This document shows, piece by piece, positions 59,888 to 64,000 of a DNA stretch of 64,000 bases; the first letter of the stretch is position 1, and every line of letters begins with the position of its first letter. The translations under genes and the position numbers were made by a program. The notes beneath the pieces are model-generated. The model was not told the origin of the DNA and did no database searches. It saw nothing but the letters and a program-made list of their open reading frames with translations. The stretch spans positions 62,001 through 126,000 of the forward strand of contig JAUIRK010000705.1 in assembly GCA_030549495.1 (NCBI GenBank), read 5' to 3'. The stretch is from Nectonema munidae (Eukaryota; Nematomorpha; Nectonematoida; Nectonematidae).

Positions 59888-62800
59888 TCACACATGAACA
59901 CTTAGCGATAAAACAACGAAACACATGTCGCAAACACGCGTAGGCTTCATCACACTGAATTTGTGGATAGGAATGGATTTTTCGGAACACTTCGCACAAA
60001 TCGTTCTTCCACAATGCCGACAATGATGCTTTCGAGTGGTGAGGCCAAACTTAACGCTGCATTCTTCGCAATCATCAGCATCCGTTCTCTGTGGCTCATG
60101 TTTCAGGCAATCGAGTATTCGGTTTAGAAGTTGTTTGGTCGCTGTTTTCGCAGTGAATATGGATACGCCATTTAAATTTTTGGTTCCTAAACAAATTCCA
60201 GGTAGAGAGATAATTGCCTTGCACAATTTTAAATTAGCCCCAAGGTATGCATATAAGAGTATGGTGTTTCCGTTAGCATCGCATAAATTGATATCTAGAC
60301 TTTTTCGATGAGATAAAAAAGCTTCTAATATGGGAACTGGGTCAGGAGATGAAGCGATGTAGTGGAATGGGGAAAGGCCCTGGCTGTTGAAGGCGTCATA
60401 CTGAATTTCCGTCATTTCCAACAACATGTTGATGCAGTCAAGATTGCAGGCCTTGACGCTGTTGTGCAAGGCATTGTTACTAGAGGCGTCGAGTGCACTC
60501 ACATTTGCATTGTTCTCAATCAGGGTCCGCATGAATAGAGGATTGTCACAGGACATGTGAAGAGCTGTTTCCAGAGTACTATTGCACGCATTCACATCTG
60601 CCCCAGCGAGAATGAGACTGCGAACCACGACTTCCTCGTTCTGGCTCAGGATTGCTGCTTGTAGAGGAGAGAGCTGGTTGGCGTCTTGGGAGACAGAATT
60701 GACATTCACGTTCAAACCAAGGAGGAATAAAACGCTTCCAACATCTTTGCGCTTGATCGCAGCATGCAAAAAGTTTCGCCCACACGAATCGCACTGCTCT
60801 GCCGCACTCGGGTCACGATGTAAAATGGCTTGTGTCGCTTCAAAGTTTTTAAACTTGGCGGCGTAGGAGAAGGGAGTCATGTCGTGCACATCTTTTATGG
60901 ACAAGTTGAGTAAGGGGTGCGAGAACAAAAGAGAAACGATTCGCTCCTGCTGATTGATCAGTGCAATGTGGAGAGGCGATCGGTTTTCAGCGTCCACACA
61001 ATTAACGTTCGCTTTGTGCTCGATCAATGCTTGAACTACTTCTTCTAAGCCCCAAGAACACGCTAAATGCAGCGGGCTTTGCTGGTCATTTTCTTCCTTC
61101 CTCTCTTCGATGTACCTTTTTGGGGATTCAATATCACAACAACTAAATATTAGAAAGCACGCTCTTTTCTCATCGTTTATATCGATTGCATGATGAAGCA
61201 ACGTTTGCTCAATTGTCTCATCGTTACAATCGCTATGCCAAAACGTTGTGTCACAGCCGAATTGGACCAAAAGAGAAGCTATATCATAATTTGTATTAAG
61301 TGCCATCCATAGAGGGCATATATCCTTTTGAGAGTCTTGAAACTTCATATTCAAATTGATTCCTGGAGAAGAACACAAAAAATCAACCATTTCCAGCGAA
61401 TCCAATTCTATTGCAATCTCTAGAGAAGCTTTATTTAAAAGTTTACTGTTTTTGGACGCATCGTAGCCATGGTCTATTAAAAATTTAGCTATTTCAAATT
61501 TTTGGTGCGAAATCATGTAATGAAGGATGAATTCGCCTTCTATGACTTCATTGTTTAGATCCGCACCGAACTCAATCAAAATAGCAGCAATCTCTAAATG
61601 TTCTAAGTTAAGAGCGTGTATCAAGGGAGATAGCATCGCTTTGTCTTTCGCGTTGATAACTTTGTGTTCTGCGTCATCCATGACTCTCTCGCAGCGTAAT
61701 AACATTTCCACTATGCTTTTTTGGCCACTCTCAACTGCGAGATGCAGAGCAGATTTTGCACAGGTTAGAGTTTGCTTACTGACATCAACCTTGTACTTGC
61801 TAACAAGAATCTCTGCTAATTCAAAACAGCCACTTTCACAAGCTACGTGTAGTGGCGTTTTTAGAGAGGAATCCACCAACTCAACATTCGCCCCGTTGTT
61901 AAGCAAAAAGATAGCACCTTCTATTTTGCTAGCTTCTATCACTTCATGCAATAAAGGCTTGTCTCCAGGGAAAACGGTGTTGATGGCATTGGGATTAGCT
62001 TTTGCTGAAATCAACATACTTGAAAGGGCTTGCATTATTTCTAGGTTGGAGTGCTGCAAAGCATGCCACAGCGTGGTATGTCCTTCGTCATCTTTCGTTT
62101 CAACGTACACATTATTCTTTTTTTTGGCATCTTCGTCATCCAACAAGACCCTCACTATTTCGACCTTTGAGTTTATCACAGCAAGCATGAGAGCGGTTAG
62201 GCCTAGTTTATTCTTCAAGTTTACGTCACCTCCTACTTCCAAAAGGTTTTTAACTATGGAAACGCTGTCAAAGTCTTCGTCTTCTTCACTACGAATCGAC
62301 ATAATACTGTGCAATGCCGTATTGCGATTTACGTTCTCGACGCTATTTACGTTAATGCACTCTTTGTTAATCAGGAAGTTTATGGCATGGATATCTTTGC
62401 GTAAAACTGCTTGATGAAGAAGATTTTGACAATTTGCCATATTTGAGAAGTTGATGTCAGCACCCTGGTTGATTAAAGTGTCGGCGATTGCAAATTTTTT
62501 GTCCTTTAGAGCTAAATTCAAGAGACTTTCTTGTTCGCAGCATTTGCTATTTAGCTTCTGCAGTATATCCTTGGCATTCTCTACACAATAATAGACAATG
62601 ACGTCTTGCCGGTTTAAGGCTAGCGCTAAATGCAAGGCGCACGTGTCCACGCTTTCTTTCAAAGTTATAAGTGTGTACAAGTCGCACGCTAGCAAATCTT
62701 CAAAATCTTTTTCACCAAGTCTCTCCCACTCGCTCAAAAGATAGGTTATCGAAAAGTTTTGCAGTCTCTTCAAGGCTAATTCGTTTGAGAGTTTGAATAA

Positions 62801-63325
62801 GCGGATGCAATTGTCATTATCGCACAATGTGATTAAATACGCTTCCGACTTCAACAAGATATCGTTCAACTTGAGTTGTCTGGAGTGGCGTGCACACAAT
62901 GAAGCCAGTGTGAAGGAGGAAAAGTTCTCTTGATCACAGAATTTAACTTCCCCTGTGTAAACCCACTCTAAAATGATGAGGGCAATTTCATGGGGCATGT
63001 CGCTGAGATCCACACTTTCTTGTGAAGGCGAAAAAGGCCAAACACTGCTTCGCGCTAAAAGGACAAAGCGGTGAGCGGGAACACTCCTGCCGCCCGCCAA
63101 TTGCACTACCACGTCACTGTGCTCACTGCACTGGTACAAGCCTTTGACGAATGCGAGTATTTTGTGAGCGAAACACTCATCGCTGCTCTCATCGTACGCA
63201 CCTCCAGTAGCTCTTGGGCAATTCAGCGCGTTGCTTTCTTTAATCACATTCTCTAATTGCTGACACTTGCTCACCAATTTACAGTATTCACTCTGCAATA
63301 TGTTAAAATTGGCATTTTTATTCAT
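59888..63325 (-). CDS. ANKFY1: Rabankyrin-5 / ANKFY1 orthologue, single exon
   Basis: This family is a Rab5 effector that binds PI3P on early endosomes and macropinosomes. The start is taken at 63325 (MNKNANF), matching the human N-terminus; the frame stays open 23 codons further to 63394, an alternative start. That gives 1145 aa against 1169 in human. Order: short coiled coil (SEYCKLVSKCQQLENVIKES), BTB at about 68-165 (HSDVVVQLAGGRSVPAHRFV), ankyrin repeats through most of the protein (such as SPLHLACSWGLEEVVQALIE), and FYVE at about 1086-1145 with all eight zinc cysteines and the RKHHCR PI3P-binding motif. As in human, the FYVE lacks the WxxD motif. The NPF motif reported to bind EHD1 in the mammalian protein is not seen. 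There is no intron in 3.4 kb, whereas vertebrate genes have many. Confidence 0.96.
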   Translation of the reverse strand: MNKNANFNILQSEYCKLVSKCQQLENVIKESNALNCPRATGGAYDESSDECFAHKILAFVKGLYQCSEHSDVVVQLAGGRSVPAHRFVLLARSSVWPFSPSQESVDLSDMPHEIALIILEWVYTGEVKFCDQENFSSFTLASLCARHSRQLKLNDILLKSEAYLITLCDNDNCIRLFKLSNELALKRLQNFSITYLLSEWERLGEKDFEDLLACDLYTLITLKESVDTCALHLALALNRQDVIVYYCVENAKDILQKLNSKCCEQESLLNLALKDKKFAIADTLINQGADINFSNMANCQNLLHQAVLRKDIHAINFLINKECINVNSVENVNRNTALHSIMSIRSEEDEDFDSVSIVKNLLEVGGDVNLKNKLGLTALMLAVINSKVEIVRVLLDDEDAKKKNNVYVETKDDEGHTTLWHALQHSNLEIMQALSSMLISAKANPNAINTVFPGDKPLLHEVIEASKIEGAIFLLNNGANVELVDSSLKTPLHVACESGCFELAEILVSKYKVDVSKQTLTCAKSALHLAVESGQKSIVEMLLRCERVMDDAEHKVINAKDKAMLSPLIHALNLEHLEIAAILIEFGADLNNEVIEGEFILHYMISHQKFEIAKFLIDHGYDASKNSKLLNKASLEIAIELDSLEMVDFLCSSPGINLNMKFQDSQKDICPLWMALNTNYDIASLLVQFGCDTTFWHSDCNDETIEQTLLHHAIDINDEKRACFLIFSCCDIESPKRYIEERKEENDQQSPLHLACSWGLEEVVQALIEHKANVNCVDAENRSPLHIALINQQERIVSLLFSHPLLNLSIKDVHDMTPFSYAAKFKNFEATQAILHRDPSAAEQCDSCGRNFLHAAIKRKDVGSVLFLLGLNVNVNSVSQDANQLSPLQAAILSQNEEVVVRSLILAGADVNACNSTLETALHMSCDNPLFMRTLIENNANVSALDASSNNALHNSVKACNLDCINMLLEMTEIQYDAFNSQGLSPFHYIASSPDPVPILEAFLSHRKSLDINLCDANGNTILLYAYLGANLKLCKAIISLPGICLGTKNLNGVSIFTAKTATKQLLNRILDCLKHEPQRTDADDCEECSVKFGLTTRKHHCRHCGRTICAKCSEKSIPIHKFSVMKPTRVCDMCFVVLSLSVHV

Positions 63326-64000
63326 ATTAGTTATTGATGGATGTGTGTGTACTCGTGATGAATAAAATGATGACGATGATTGGGCAAAAGACAATCAATC
63401 ACACTTGCATCCAAAACCTTATTAAAATTCTGAACGCAAAATTTCAGAGGAAGAGAATGGATGTTCTCTTTTGAATTACATTTGATCAGCCTTTTTTGAA
63501 TTAAGAAAATACGCAACAACTACTTTTTCGCTTTCTTTTCGAACAAGTCTGATAAATGAAAAAATCGAAATATATATCAATTGTGCTAATTATATATAGA
63601 AGCAGTATACTTGTGTTATAGGTCATCATCATAAATAGAAGTAAGGTGTGGAAACGTGAAAGAATATAAGAATTTAGCAGTGACAAGTGGTAGGAAAGCT
63701 AAGCCCAGGGTGAGCAGGTAAAGCAGCCTTAAAAACGATGAGAAATAAAGTTGATAAGGAGAGTGTGCCATTTTTAGAGCTGAGCAACTGCGTGAGTAGA
63801 ATGAGCACTCATTTCATTTCTCGTAAGCAGGCAGTCTAAAACTCGAAACTGTTACACTTATCATTGTAGTGATTAAAAATTGCACTTGCAAAACATTTGG
63901 CTCTAAATGAGCTAACTTCGAAAGGCCATCGTTACAAGCGAGCTCTTTTTCTCTTAACATTTCGTTTATTTTTGAAGGGGGCGTTAATAACTTCAATATA
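63326..64000. other. 5' flank of the Rabankyrin-5 gene
   Basis: It should contain the 5' UTR and promoter (minus strand). A/T-rich, with short TATATA stretches near 63570-63600, but no promoter element can be assigned with confidence. Short chance frames only. Confidence 0.35.

Noticed and set aside
60582-60866. Short frames on both strands within 60.0-60.9 kb
   Set aside because: They lie inside the intact Rabankyrin-5 coding sequence and only reflect its codon bias.
61527-62414. Plus-strand frame of 295 codons opposite the Rabankyrin-5 gene
   Set aside because: It is the antisense shadow of the conserved ankyrin coding sequence; composition and lack of relatives argue against a gene.

Overview
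This is eukaryotic, almost certainly metazoan nuclear DNA. It is strongly A+T-rich by eye and dominated by transposable elements. The mix of hAT, piggyBac and LINE copies, tRNA-derived SINEs and a repeated gene family common in arthropods suggests an arthropod, perhaps a crustacean. That is inference; no single locus fixes the species. Two host genes are supported.

Host genes. At the right end, on the minus strand, lies a complete intronless gene for a Rabankyrin-5/ANKFY1 orthologue (BTB, many ankyrin repeats, C-terminal FYVE finger; about 1145 aa), an effector of Rab5 on early endosomes and macropinosomes. Near 38.6-40.7 kb, on the plus strand, are four well-spliced exons of UMP-CMP kinase, with two introns of 54-55 bp and one of about 1.5 kb. 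The last exon or exons are not visible.

Layout. 0-10 kb: old hAT and piggyBac remnants, a GC-rich block, a fold-back element with arms of about 130-150 bp, and an 18-bp tandem repeat. 10.2-10.8 kb: a short deleted hAT with a perfect 8-bp target duplication. 11.3-12.2 kb: a decayed LINE on the minus strand. 13.8-16.6 kb: an inverted copy of a TTAA-bounded repeat with a GC-richer hAT inside it. 16.8-18.1 kb: a FLYWCH-finger remnant and a fossil LTR-element gag piece. 18.2-18.7 kb: an A/T homopolymer block. 18.7-21.4 kb: a decayed RNase-H-bearing LINE interrupted by two small DNA elements. 23.3-29.6 kb: a hAT with an 8-bp target duplication, split by a 2.9-kb piggyBac. 29.9-37.4 kb: hAT and piggyBac remnants and MITEs. 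42.7-46.6 kb: an uncharacterised repeated gene family split by a TTAA MITE and by a hAT with perfect 8-bp target duplication. 52.6-56.0 kb: the largest copy of the TTAA-bounded family, with two internal tandem arrays. 57.6-59.4 kb: hAT, repeat and LINE pieces.

The most unusual items are the TTAA-bounded family with satellite-like arrays (about 152-bp units at five loci, both orientations), and two long-TIR elements sharing a GGCTCTTTT-like terminus that I cannot place in a known superfamily. All alignments to known families are from memory and by eye; no database search was run.
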